Of a stretch of DNA of 64,000 nt, positions 1 to 9,869 are shown piece after piece. This DNA is from Mycolicibacterium hippocampi. Lineage in GTDB: Bacteria > Actinomycetota > Actinomycetes > Mycobacteriales > Mycobacteriaceae. The stretch spans positions 1,364,001-1,428,000 of the forward strand of contig NZ_BLLB01000002.1 in assembly GCF_010723735.1 (NCBI RefSeq), given 5' to 3'. How positions within the stretch are numbered: the first letter of the stretch is position 1; each line of letters begins with the position of its first letter. The notes below the pieces were generated by a model, which was not told the origin of the DNA, did not search any database, and saw only the letters and a program-made list of their open reading frames with translations. The position numbers and the translations under genes are program-made.

Positions 1-228
1 TACGCTCGTACCGGCTATCACCGCGGGCTCGATCAACTCCGTCGCAACGGGTGGAAGGGCTTCGGTCCGGTGCCGTTCTTCCACGAACCCAACCGTGGCT
101 TCCTGCGGTGCGTGGCGGCGCTGGCCCGGGCGGCCGATGCGATCGGGGAGGCCCCGGAGTATCAGCGGTGCCTGGACCTGCTCGACGATTGTGATCCGTC
201 CGCCCGCGGGCAACTCGGACTGCCCTGA
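1..228 (+). CDS. DUF3151 family protein, C-terminal part (Rv0360c-like)
   Basis: This is an open frame from the window edge to a TGA at 226-228, giving 75 residues; the N-terminus lies outside the window. The peptide contains RNGWKGFGPVPF and ends in CLDLLDDCDPSARGQLGLP, which I recognise as the conserved C-terminus of the actinobacterial DUF3151 family, usually about 140 residues. In M. tuberculosis the homologue Rv0360c lies beside Rv0359, Rv0358 and purA, and the same set follows here, which supports the call. The function is unknown. No signal peptide or catalytic motif is visible in the part present. Confidence 0.85.
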   Translation, partial: YARTGYHRGLDQLRRNGWKGFGPVPFFHEPNRGFLRCVAALARAADAIGEAPEYQRCLDLLDDCDPSARGQLGLP

Positions 229-238
229 CCCGATCCGG

Positions 239-1135
239 CTACCGGTTGTTGGTTTCGCACTCACAGTCCGCGGCGGCATCGGGCGGTTCCACCTGAACCG
301 TCGCGTGGTCGAGGCCACGTGCGGTCAGCACGGCACGGGCGTCGTCGAGCACTCGCGCGGAGTCTCGCCTGCTCGTCAGGTGCGCGGTCACCATGTCCTT
401 GCCCGGTACCAGCGTCCACACGTGCAGATCATGGACTTCGGTGACACCTTCGACGCGGCAGAGGGCGGTGCGTAACTCCTCCACGTCGATGTGGCTCGGC
501 GACGTCTCGGACAGGATCCGCAACGCGGCCCGGGCCAGGGAGATGGCCCGGGGGAGCACCCACAGCGCCACCAGCACGGCGACGACGACGTCGGCGTACG
601 GCCAGGACGTCGTCACCGTGACGATGCCGGCGATCAGCACCCCGATACTGCCGACGGTGTCGGCGAGGACCTCCATGTAGGCGCCCTTGACCGCGAGGCT
701 GTCCTTGGACTGCGACCGCAACAGGGCCACCACGGCGACGTTGGCCAGCAGTCCCGCGAGCGCGACGACGATCATCGGCACGCCCGGGATCTCCGGAGCG
801 TCGCCGAGTCGCTCGAACGCCTCGTACAGGATGAAGCCGGCCATTCCGAGCAGCAGCGCGGCGTTGGCCACCGCGGTGAAGACCTCGGCGCGGTGCCAGC
901 CGTAGGTCCGCGACGGGGAGGTGCTGCCCCGCCTGGCCAGCAGCACCGCCGTCAGTCCCATGAACATCGCCACCAGGTCGGTGAGCATGTGGCCCGCGTC
1001 GGCCAGCAACGCGATCGAGTTGATCGCCAGCGCTGTGGTCAGTTCGACGACGAAGAAGATCGACAGGATGCCCGCGGCGAGCAGCATCCGGGAGACACGG
1101 GTGTCCGCATGTCCGTGATCGTGTCCCGCGCCCAT
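239..1135 (-). CDS. Cation diffusion facilitator (CDF) heavy-metal efflux protein
   Basis: This 298-residue membrane protein would exchange protons for divalent metal at the inner membrane. The chosen ATG gives an N-terminus MGAGHDHGHAD, a His-rich stretch typical of CDF proteins; the longer upstream frame reads as non-membrane Arg-rich sequence. Transmembrane helix 2 carries H49-x3-D53. The matching helix-5 site is E155-x3-D159, not the HxxxD common in ZitB-type zinc transporters, so metal preference is uncertain. A cytoplasmic C-terminal ferredoxin-like domain follows and contains LHVW. It ends 10 bases from the convergent DUF3151 gene. An ArsR/SmtB-like palindrome lies 9 bases upstream of the start codon, suggesting metal-responsive control. 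Confidence 0.9.
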   Translation of the reverse strand: MGAGHDHGHADTRVSRMLLAAGILSIFFVVELTTALAINSIALLADAGHMLTDLVAMFMGLTAVLLARRGSTSPSRTYGWHRAEVFTAVANAALLLGMAGFILYEAFERLGDAPEIPGVPMIVVALAGLLANVAVVALLRSQSKDSLAVKGAYMEVLADTVGSIGVLIAGIVTVTTSWPYADVVVAVLVALWVLPRAISLARAALRILSETSPSHIDVEELRTALCRVEGVTEVHDLHVWTLVPGKDMVTAHLTSRRDSARVLDDARAVLTARGLDHATVQVEPPDAAADCECETNNR

Positions 1136-1143
1136 GGGCAGAA

Positions 1144-1167
1144 ATATATGCGGAAATTCGCATGTAT
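1144..1167. promoter_or_regulatory. ArsR/SmtB-like imperfect palindrome
   Basis: The palindrome has arms ATA-T-ATGCG and CGCAT-G-TAT around an AT-rich centre (11 of 12 half-site positions are not all paired, but ATGCG/CGCAT and ATA/TAT match exactly). It lies between the divergent CDF and pyruvyl-transferase genes, just upstream of the CDF start. Spacing and composition resemble operators of ArsR/SmtB metal sensors such as NmtR and SmtB. No arsR-family gene is adjacent, so any regulator would act from elsewhere. The role is inferred. Confidence 0.5.
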
Positions 1168-1242
1168 GACAAGCCCGGCTGGTCGTCGCGATCCGCGGGC
1201 ACTCGGTAGCATCCGTGAGTGGCGCAAACCTGGGAGTCTCCT

Positions 1243-2361
1243 GTGTACTACCTGGTCGCCACGGCAGGTTTTCCGAACTACGGCGACGAGCTGATCCTCG
1301 ACGGATGGCTGCGTCACCTCCGGGATGTCGCACCGAACGCCGAGGTCTGGGTCGACACGCCCTCGCCCGGACCCACCCAGCTGCTGTTCGGGGAGGCACA
1401 TCCGCGGGTGCGGTTCGTCGACACGCTGTGGCGGCTGTGCTGGGAAGCGCCGTCCGACGACCCGTGGGAGGTCGCGGCCTGGGTGCAGGACGCTGTCGCC
1501 AACCCCGGCATGGCGCCCCGCTGGCACCAGGGCATCGCGCTGCTGCATCGACTCGACGTCGTGCACGTCGTGGGCGGCGGGTACGTCAACGCGATCTGGC
1601 CGCGGCACGTCGGTCTGCTGGCGGGCGCTGCGGCGGCGGCTCGCCATTCAGGGGCGCGCGCGGCGATGACCGGGCAGGGCCTGGTGCCGGAGCCCGCGGG
1701 TGCCGCGCCCCTGCTGGAGGCGCTGGCGGACCGCTTCGACGTCGTCGACGTGCGCGACGTGGAATCCGCTGAGCTGCTGGGCGTCGAACCCGGCGTCGAC
1801 GACGCGTTCCTGCCCATCGGGCAGCACCGGGTGTGCCGCCCGCAGGACGTCTGGCCGGATTCCCGTCCGCCGGAGGTGATGGTGTGCCTGCAGTCCGACA
1901 TGAACGATGCCGGCACCGGGGCGGTCGCCGGTGCCGCGTTGTCGATGCTGCGCCGGTGGCAGGTTCCCGGCGAGGACGTGTGCGTCGTGGAAGGCATCCC
2001 GCGAGTCGACCGTGAGGTGTACGCGCTGATCGAGCATGAACTGCCCGGCGCACGTTTCCTGCCGTTCGTCGACGTGTGGGCGGCGGGCCTGCCGGTGTCG
2101 GCCGCACAGACGTGGATCTCCACCCGTTTTCACCCCCACCTGCTGGCCGCCGGTGCCGGGGCGGCCGGTGTGGCGATCTCGATCAGCCCGGACTACTACG
2201 CCCCCAAACACCGGTCGCTGATCACGCTCGGATCAGGCTGGACGCTGATGGAAGATCTGGGCAAGGTGCCGGAACGGCCGAGCGCCGGTGGGTTCGTGCC
2301 CGAGACCGTGCGCCGGCTGAGCATGCAGAAGCGAACCGTGGCCCAGGCCCTGTACCGCTAG
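1243..2361 (+). CDS. Polysaccharide pyruvyl transferase family protein
   Basis: This 372-residue protein begins YYLVATAGFPNYGDELILDGWL, the N-terminal Gly-rich segment of the polysaccharide pyruvyl transferase (PF04230) fold. It continues with VHVVGGGYVNAIW and a C-terminal TRFHPHLLAAGAG, the conserved RFH motif of that family. Members transfer pyruvate from phosphoenolpyruvate to sugars of cell-envelope glycans. I chose GTG 1243 because GGGAG lies 7 bases upstream; GTG 1219 is an alternative adding 8 residues. There is no signal peptide, so it is cytoplasmic. No glycosyltransferase genes are next to it, so the acceptor cannot be predicted. It is convergent with the Rv0359-like protease, 8 bases apart. 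Confidence 0.8.
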   Translation: MYYLVATAGFPNYGDELILDGWLRHLRDVAPNAEVWVDTPSPGPTQLLFGEAHPRVRFVDTLWRLCWEAPSDDPWEVAAWVQDAVANPGMAPRWHQGIALLHRLDVVHVVGGGYVNAIWPRHVGLLAGAAAAARHSGARAAMTGQGLVPEPAGAAPLLEALADRFDVVDVRDVESAELLGVEPGVDDAFLPIGQHRVCRPQDVWPDSRPPEVMVCLQSDMNDAGTGAVAGAALSMLRRWQVPGEDVCVVEGIPRVDREVYALIEHELPGARFLPFVDVWAAGLPVSAAQTWISTRFHPHLLAAGAGAAGVAISISPDYYAPKHRSLITLGSGWTLMEDLGKVPERPSAGGFVPETVRRLSMQKRTVAQALYR

Positions 2362-2369
2362 TGGCCCGG

Positions 2370-3149
2370 CTACAGCCACGCCGACCAGAACCTGGTCAGC
2401 TGGCTGCCGACGGACGACAGCGCGGAAGGCACCCCCGACTGGTCGAAAAGCCAGTACACCCCCGAGAAGAACCACTGGTTGAGCCCCGGCGAGATCAGCA
2501 GGACCAGCAGGATGACAAAGCCCCACTGTTTGGCCGGCTGCACCGCGCGCTGTGTCTCGGCGCTCAGGTGCGGCTCCAGCGCTCCGTACCCGTCGAGGCC
2601 CGGGATGGGGAGCATGTTCAGCAGCAGCGCGGTGATCTGGAGGAAACCCAGGAACGCCACGCCGGCCCAGAACACCGAATGCGCCGGGTCGTACAACAGC
2701 CGGATCAGCGCTAGCAGCAGCACCGCAAAAACCAGGTTGACGGCCGGACCCGCGAGGCTGACCAGCGTCTTCTGTCGGCGCGTCATGGATGCCGTCTGCA
2801 CGTAGACCGCACCACCGGGCAGGCCGATGCCGCCGAGTGCGATGAACAGCACCGGAAGTCCCAGCGACAGCAGCGGATGGGAGTACTTCAACGGGTTGAG
2901 CGTGAGGTATCCGCGCACGGCGACGTCGCGGTCGCCGAACCGCCACGCGGTATAGGCGTGACCGAACTCGTGCAGACACAGCGACACCAGCCAGCCGAAG
3001 ATGACGAACACGAAGACGCCGACATAGGCGATCGGCCGGACCTGCTGCGCCGAATACCACGCCACGGCCCCACCGGCGGCGGTGAGCGCGACGATGGCCA
3101 GAAAGACCGGACTGGGGCGCACCGACTGGTGAAGTGGGCGAATGCTCAC
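2370..3149 (-). CDS. Site-2-protease-like M50 zinc metallopeptidase (Rv0359-like)
   Basis: This 259-residue integral membrane protein has the zinc motif H60-E-F-G-H64 inside a hydrophobic segment. A second motif, NMLPIPGLDG, supplies the third metal ligand Asp, as in the M50B rhomboid-like S2P group. Several transmembrane helices flank both motifs. It probably cleaves membrane substrates within the bilayer; the substrate is unknown. The start is GTG 3149, which nearly abuts the stop of the upstream Rv0358-like gene (3151), so the two are probably cotranscribed. The same pair exists in M. tuberculosis. Confidence 0.9.
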   Translation of the reverse strand: MSIRPLHQSVRPSPVFLAIVALTAAGGAVAWYSAQQVRPIAYVGVFVFVIFGWLVSLCLHEFGHAYTAWRFGDRDVAVRGYLTLNPLKYSHPLLSLGLPVLFIALGGIGLPGGAVYVQTASMTRRQKTLVSLAGPAVNLVFAVLLLALIRLLYDPAHSVFWAGVAFLGFLQITALLLNMLPIPGLDGYGALEPHLSAETQRAVQPAKQWGFVILLVLLISPGLNQWFFSGVYWLFDQSGVPSALSSVGSQLTRFWSAWL

Positions 3150-3150
3150 C

Positions 3151-3753
3151 TCATGAAGCTACCCGCAGCCAACCCTCGGTATGTCGGTAGAAGGTGGAGC
3201 GCCGCACCGGCCGCGGCGCCGGCTCGCCGTCGCGGACCACCAGCGCGCCGGTGGTCCCCAGCTGGGCGGCCCGTCCCGCCACCCAGCGCTTCGGTCGCAT
3301 CCGGCCCGACAGCACGCAGGCGCGAAGTCCGGGCATCGCGGCGGTCGGCTCGATCCGCACCCCCGTCACCTCCCCGTCGAAGAGCACCTCGTCGTCGACC
3401 ACCGCCTCGCCGCGGATCGTGTGGGCGTCCTGCTGCGGCAGCCAGTAGGCCGACGCGGTGACGACGGTGCCGGTCTCGTCGCGGATCAGCGGCACCCGGT
3501 TTGCGGCGCCGGTCAGCGCCCGCCGTCCCTGCCACCGCCGCGTCGCGTGGGCCACCTCGACGTCGAGCCGGTCGGCGCGCAGCAGCCGCGTCAACACCGA
3601 CGCCAGATCGGCGTGGGAACCGACCACGACGATGCGGCGGCAGTCGGGGTCACGGTTGATGACGGCGTCGGTGTCGACGACGGGAAGGCCGTGCAGCGCC
3701 CCGGGGATCCGGCGCCCGCCGAAGCGCAGAACCGCGACTTGCGATGCGTCCAA
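3151..3753 (-). CDS. Conserved hypothetical protein (Rv0358-like)
   Basis: This is a 200-residue cytoplasmic protein with no transmembrane segment. It contains RRIVVVGSHADLASVLTRLL near the N-terminus, which looks like a beta-alpha nucleotide-type unit, and a beta-rich C-terminal half. I placed the start at TTG 3753 because GAGGAG sits four bases upstream. The frame stays open further upstream but would run antisense into purA. It corresponds by position and length to Rv0358 (about 215 residues). It is divergent from purA and just upstream of the M50 protease gene. Its function is unknown. Confidence 0.75.
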   Translation of the reverse strand: MDASQVAVLRFGGRRIPGALHGLPVVDTDAVINRDPDCRRIVVVGSHADLASVLTRLLRADRLDVEVAHATRRWQGRRALTGAANRVPLIRDETGTVVTASAYWLPQQDAHTIRGEAVVDDEVLFDGEVTGVRIEPTAAMPGLRACVLSGRMRPKRWVAGRAAQLGTTGALVVRDGEPAPRPVRRSTFYRHTEGWLRVAS

Positions 3754-3819
3754 TCTGCTCCTCGTAAACGGGGCTCGATCAGGTCGGATAGGGTGGCTCA
3801 CCGGCTGCACAGTATTTGA

Positions 3820-5807
<1,988 letters not shown>

Positions 5808-5826
5808 CTGCACCCAGGGGGGGTGG

Positions 5827-6951
5827 ATGGAAAAGGGGATTCGGGAGTACTTCTCGATTTGGTGGCGGCAGCCGTTCGAGTTCGACTGGACCGCAAGGCA
5901 TTTTCGCGCCCGAGGGGTGATGCGCGTACATCAGGTTTTCATCGGCAGCTTTTCCCTCCTCTACGGCCTCACCGCGCTGCTGACCATGGTGTGGGGTTAT
6001 GTCGACGGCGGGCCGGTCGGCAGCCGGTGGCTGGTGTTCATCGTGGCCTTGAGCTCAGCGGTGCTGGGTGTGCTCTGGATCTTCGGTCCCTGGCCGACCG
6101 CGCGCCAGTCGGCGGCGTTCGTGATCTATGCCGACCTCGCGGTGGTCACGGTGATCGCCTGCTACGAGGACGCGTTCCTGGCGATGCCGGGGCTGGCGCT
6201 GCTGGCCGCCAACGGAATCTACGTGGTGATCACGCACGGCCCCCGCGCGCTGTTGCTGCACCTGGCGTTCACCGTCGCGGCGTTCGTCTGGTTGTACACG
6301 ATGTCCATCGCGCAGGGCACCGCTGCGGTCTCGCTGATCACCGTGCGCCTGCTGGTGTTGGTACCGACCGTGGTCGGGGTCCCGGTGATCGTGCAGTCGT
6401 ATCTGCTGGCATTGCGCATCGGTGCCGCCGACGCGATGTACGACCCGCTGACCCGGCTGCTCAACCGGCGCGGCCTCGAGGACGAGGTCGACGATCTGGT
6501 GGCGGCGGACGGCGGCCAGGTCGGCGTGCTGGCCGTGGACATCGACAAGTTCAAGGCCATCAACGACAGGCACGGCCATGAGGCCGGAGACCGGGTGCTC
6601 ATCGGAGTGGCCAACGCCGCACGCGACGCGGTGGCGTCGGCAGGTGCACGGGCGGTGATCGCCCGCACCGGCGGTGAGGAGTTCGTCGTCGTTGTCAACG
6701 ACCGAGTGCTCGACGGCCGGGCGACCGTTGCCTTGCGGGTGGCCGAACTGCTCCACGACAAGGTGGCCCGGTGTGACGTCGCCGCCGCGCCGACGCTGAG
6801 CATCGGTGCCGTGACGGCGGGCACGCGTGGCGACGTACGGCGGACGGTGCGCGAGTTGATCGAGCGCGCCGACGCCGCGATGTATCGGGCCAAGAACGCC
6901 GGCGGCAACCGGACGGTGGCGGGCGACGACGCCGTTGCGGCCGGCGAATGA
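5827..6951 (+). CDS. Membrane-bound diguanylate cyclase (GGDEF domain)
   Basis: This 374-residue protein has about six transmembrane helices in residues 35-205, followed by a GGDEF domain. Visible motifs are DPLTRLLNRRG, the metal-binding VDIDKFKAINDRHGHEAGD and the active-site signature GGEEF at 282-286. These indicate a competent cyclase making cyclic di-GMP from two GTP. The position of the inhibitory I-site (RxxD upstream of the signature) reads RAVI, so product inhibition is probably absent. There is no EAL domain. The start ATG follows a G-rich ribosome-binding site. It stands 19 bases after the thioesterase gene and may be in the same operon. The signal sensed by the membrane part is unknown. 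Confidence 0.9.
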   Translation: MEKGIREYFSIWWRQPFEFDWTARHFRARGVMRVHQVFIGSFSLLYGLTALLTMVWGYVDGGPVGSRWLVFIVALSSAVLGVLWIFGPWPTARQSAAFVIYADLAVVTVIACYEDAFLAMPGLALLAANGIYVVITHGPRALLLHLAFTVAAFVWLYTMSIAQGTAAVSLITVRLLVLVPTVVGVPVIVQSYLLALRIGAADAMYDPLTRLLNRRGLEDEVDDLVAADGGQVGVLAVDIDKFKAINDRHGHEAGDRVLIGVANAARDAVASAGARAVIARTGGEEFVVVVNDRVLDGRATVALRVAELLHDKVARCDVAAAPTLSIGAVTAGTRGDVRRTVRELIERADAAMYRAKNAGGNRTVAGDDAVAAGE

Positions 6952-6975
6952 GCCGCGGCATGCCACGATGAGGCC

Positions 6976-7644
6976 GTGACGCATCCGGTCGACCGCCACC
7001 TTCGCCGCCTCACGACACCGCGGGCCGCGGCATTCGCCGGCGTGGCTTTCGCGCTGCTGTTCGGGGCGGTGCTGGTGCTGACGCGCACCGCACTGCCCCA
7101 GGGCGCGGAACTGGGCTCCCAATGGGTCGACGGATCCGAGTCGCGGCTGCGGTTCGCCGTGGTGCTGATGCCCTTCGCGGGCATCGCGTTCCTGTGGTTC
7201 ATCGGGGTGGTGCGCGACGGCCTGGGCATGCTGGAGGACAAGTTCTTCACCACGGTGCTCATCGGCAGCGGTCTGCTGTTCCTGGCGATGACGTTCGCGG
7301 CCACGGCAGTGGGCGCCGGTCTGCTCGCCAGCAAGGAAACACTCGTGGGCGCGGACAACCGAACCGAGGTCGCCGCCTTCGGCCAGGGGCTGCTGGTCGC
7401 GCTCTCCAACACCTACGCCCTTCGGATGGCTGCGGTGTTCATGATCTCGCTGGCGACCATCTGGCTGCGGACGCATCTGATGCCGGTCTGGTTGGTGATC
7501 GTGACCTACCTGGTCGCGCTGAGCGTTCTGATCGCCAGTGACATCAATCTGTGGATGACGTTGGCGTTCCCGATATGGGTGCTGGTGGTCAGCCTGGTGC
7601 TGCTGGTTCGGCGATCGCCAGAGCACTCGCCGGGCACAGCTTGA
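6976..7644 (+). CDS. Six-helix integral membrane protein, unknown function
   Basis: This 222-residue protein starts at GTG 6976. It has a short basic N-terminus and six clear hydrophobic segments, for example FAGVAFALLFGAVLVL and WVLVVSLVLLV. I see no transporter or enzyme signature. It lies 24 bases behind the diguanylate cyclase gene, so cotranscription is likely. Its last 56 bases overlap the 3' end of the convergent ferredoxin gene. Function not assigned. Confidence 0.75.
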   Translation: MTHPVDRHLRRLTTPRAAAFAGVAFALLFGAVLVLTRTALPQGAELGSQWVDGSESRLRFAVVLMPFAGIAFLWFIGVVRDGLGMLEDKFFTTVLIGSGLLFLAMTFAATAVGAGLLASKETLVGADNRTEVAAFGQGLLVALSNTYALRMAAVFMISLATIWLRTHLMPVWLVIVTYLVALSVLIASDINLWMTLAFPIWVLVVSLVLLVRRSPEHSPGTA

Positions 7645-7810
7645 CGGCCTCCCGGGCGTGCTCGACTTCGTCCGGGGGCACTTCGTCGACCAGCACCACC
7701 ACGATGCCGTCGTCGTCCTGATCGAAGACCTCGCCGGCGACCATCACGCAGTTGCCGGCCTGGATGCACAACTCGCGGTCAGCGGACACCCGCACTGATC
7801 CGTCACCCAT
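7589..7810 (-). CDS. [3Fe-4S] ferredoxin, partner of the adjacent P450
   Basis: This 73-residue acidic protein has three cysteines in the pattern C15-x5-C21 ... C59-P, the mycobacterial [3Fe-4S] ferredoxin motif CXX?XXC(X)nCP. The variable position, which tunes these ferredoxins, is alanine (CIQAGNC) rather than the common histidine. It would pass single electrons from a reductase to a cytochrome P450. Its start overlaps the end of the P450 gene by 8 bases, so the two are coupled and probably a functional pair. No reductase gene is nearby. The 3' end overlaps the convergent membrane-protein gene. Confidence 0.9.
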   Translation of the reverse strand: MGDGSVRVSADRELCIQAGNCVMVAGEVFDQDDDGIVVVLVDEVPPDEVEHAREAVKLCPASALAIAEPAAPG

Positions 7811-9026
7811 TCCAGTTCACCTCCAACGACTTCAGACCGTAGATGAAGTGAAAGGAGCGGAACTCGACATCGTCGAATTGCTCGGCGAGTGACAGCGTGG
7901 GGAAGCGCTGCAGCAGCGCCGGAAAGGCGATCTGCATCTCCATCCGGGCCAACGAAGCGCCCAGGCAGTGGTGGACTCCGTGACCGAAAGCCAGGTGACC
8001 GAGTGCCCCGCGGCCGATGTCGAGGGTGTCGGGGTGGTCGATGAAGCGTCCGTCACGGTTGGCCAGCGGCAGCGAGGCGAACACCAGCTGTCCGGCGGGG
8101 ATCGACACCCCGGAGATCTGGACCTCGGTGGTGGTGATGCGTGGGATCGCGGAGTGCAGGATCGACAGCCACCGCAGCAGCTCTTCCACCGCGGGCGCCA
8201 CCGCGGCCGGATCGTCGCGGACCGCTGCCAACTGTGCGGGATGACGCAACAGCGCCAGAGTGCCCAGTCCCAGCATGTTCGACGTCGTCTCGTGCCCGGC
8301 GAGCAGCAAAAGGCTTGCGACGCCGATCAGTTCGTCGTCGGTGAGATCGTCACCGTGCTCGCGGATCAGCATCCCGAGGATGTCGTCACCGGGGTGGGTT
8401 CTGGCCGCGTCGACCAGCGAACCCATGTAGTCCCTGCCCTGACGCTGCAACGCGATTCGCTCGTCGACGGGAGCGGACACGTCGAGCTGGCGCGCGCTCC
8501 GCCGCTGGAAGTCGTCGCGGTCGGCGTAGGGCACCCCGAGCAGCTCGCAGATCACCAGCGACGGGATCGGCAGCGCGAAGTGCTCCACCAGATCGGCCGG
8601 CGGGCCGGCAGCGGCCATGGCGTCGAGTTGCTGGTCGACGATCTCCAGGATCCGCGGCTGCAGCCGTTTGATCCGTCGAATCGTGAACTCCGGGGTGAGC
8701 ATCCGACGCAGCCGCTGATGTTCGGGCGGGTCCAGGCCGAGCAGGTTCCCGGCCCTGGCACGGGCCTGGTCCTCGTCGGAGATGGCCGGTGCCCCCGGCA
8801 CGACGAAGCCGGGGGGGCGGGCGTTGGAGAATCGTGCGTGATCCGACAGCACGGTCTTCACATCTTCGTAGCGGGTGACGAGGTAGACCTGCATCCCGAA
8901 CGCGTTGGTGACGGTCCGCACGCCGGTGGTGTCGCGGATCTCGCGCAGTTCCGGTGTGGGGTCGAAGGCCTCGCGCCGCATGTGCAGTGGCGGCAACTCG
9001 GCGTCGGCGGTTCTGGCCTGACTCAT
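7803..9026 (-). CDS. Cytochrome P450 monooxygenase
   Basis: This 407-residue soluble bacterial-type P450 has the I-helix AGHETT (243-248), the K-helix E282-x2-R285 and the heme loop FGHGVHHCLGA with Cys354 as the thiolate ligand. It would insert one oxygen atom into an organic substrate with electrons from the ferredoxin next to it. Sequence style resembles actinobacterial CYP105/CYP107-like secondary-metabolism enzymes, but I cannot assign the CYP family. It sits ten bases downstream of the hydrolase gene in a minus-strand unit that begins with an MMPL exporter. Confidence 0.95.
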   Translation of the reverse strand: MSQARTADAELPPLHMRREAFDPTPELREIRDTTGVRTVTNAFGMQVYLVTRYEDVKTVLSDHARFSNARPPGFVVPGAPAISDEDQARARAGNLLGLDPPEHQRLRRMLTPEFTIRRIKRLQPRILEIVDQQLDAMAAAGPPADLVEHFALPIPSLVICELLGVPYADRDDFQRRSARQLDVSAPVDERIALQRQGRDYMGSLVDAARTHPGDDILGMLIREHGDDLTDDELIGVASLLLLAGHETTSNMLGLGTLALLRHPAQLAAVRDDPAAVAPAVEELLRWLSILHSAIPRITTTEVQISGVSIPAGQLVFASLPLANRDGRFIDHPDTLDIGRGALGHLAFGHGVHHCLGASLARMEMQIAFPALLQRFPTLSLAEQFDDVEFRSFHFIYGLKSLEVNWNG

Positions 9027-9035
9027 CTATCGACG

Positions 9036-9869
9036 CTACCTGCCGAAAACGAAGTCCTCTATCAACGTGTTCACCAGGCTGGGGTTCTCCAGGCCCGCCA
9101 GGTGGGCCACCCCGTCGAGCACGACGAAGCCGGCACCGGGGATGGCGTCGGCCATCGCCTTGGTCTCGACGTTCGGGAAGGTGGCGTCTTCCGCGCCGGC
9201 GACGACGAGCACCGGTGTCGTCACCTGCGACAGCAGCGCCCGCTGGTCGGGGCGCTCCGGCACGACGCTGCGGACCGCCCAGGCTGCCGACCGCACGTCC
9301 ACCGACTCCACGGTGGCCCGCACGAAGGCGACGACGTCGGGGCGGGTGCGCAACGTCGTCGGTCCCAGGAACGCCTTGAGCACCGAACGGGTCAGCGGCG
9401 GCCGGATTCCACCGAACAGTGTCGCCATCCGCAGCAGCAGCCCGTATTCGAGCTTCTGGCGTCTTGCCGCCGCCGATGCGGTGCAGTTCATCAGCACCGC
9501 CCGCCCGATGCGCCCGGGGAGCCGGGCGGCGAAGGTGCCGCCGATCATGCCTCCCCAGGAGTTGCCGACGAAGTGGGCGCTCGGCACCCCCAGTTCGTCG
9601 AGGACGTCGACGATGCACTGCGCGCACTGATCGAAAGTGAAAGGGGCGGTGAGCTGCTCGCTGCCGCCGTGGCCGGGCGGGTCGACGAGGATGACCCGCC
9701 GGTCGGTGCCGAAGTGGTCCGCCTGGGCAGCCCACATGTCCCCGGTCATCAACAGACTGGGCCAGAAGACGATGGCTTCTCGGCCGGGCTCCCCGCGGCT
9801 ACGTATCCGCAGCCGCCCGAGTGCGGTGTCGACCTCCTGGCTGTCCACCGGGGGAACGGTAGTCCTCAC
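9036..9869 (-). CDS. Alpha/beta hydrolase
   Basis: This 277-residue alpha/beta-hydrolase-fold protein has the nucleophile elbow G-N-S104-W-G-G, an acid candidate in VVAGAEDATF and a catalytic His candidate in GVAHLAG near the C-terminus. It resembles the serine esterase or C-C hydrolase group acting on small metabolites; the substrate is unknown. The GTG at 9869 makes the gene overlap the MMPL gene by 71 bases; GTG 9848 is a shorter alternative. Its position between exporter and P450 genes suggests one pathway. Confidence 0.85.
   Translation of the reverse strand: MRTTVPPVDSQEVDTALGRLRIRSRGEPGREAIVFWPSLLMTGDMWAAQADHFGTDRRVILVDPPGHGGSEQLTAPFTFDQCAQCIVDVLDELGVPSAHFVGNSWGGMIGGTFAARLPGRIGRAVLMNCTASAAARRQKLEYGLLLRMATLFGGIRPPLTRSVLKAFLGPTTLRTRPDVVAFVRATVESVDVRSAAWAVRSVVPERPDQRALLSQVTTPVLVVAGAEDATFPNVETKAMADAIPGAGFVVLDGVAHLAGLENPSLVNTLIEDFVFGR

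Noticed and set aside
239..1399. Longer reading of the CDF gene starting at 1399
   Set aside because: The extra 88 residues are Arg/Pro-rich, run through the divergent promoter and into the pyruvyl-transferase gene, and lack family similarity; the internal MGAGHDHGHAD start is typical.
6055..7626. Minus-strand frame of 523 residues over the diguanylate cyclase
   Set aside because: It is His/Gln/Arg-rich shadow sequence of high-GC coding DNA with no domain.
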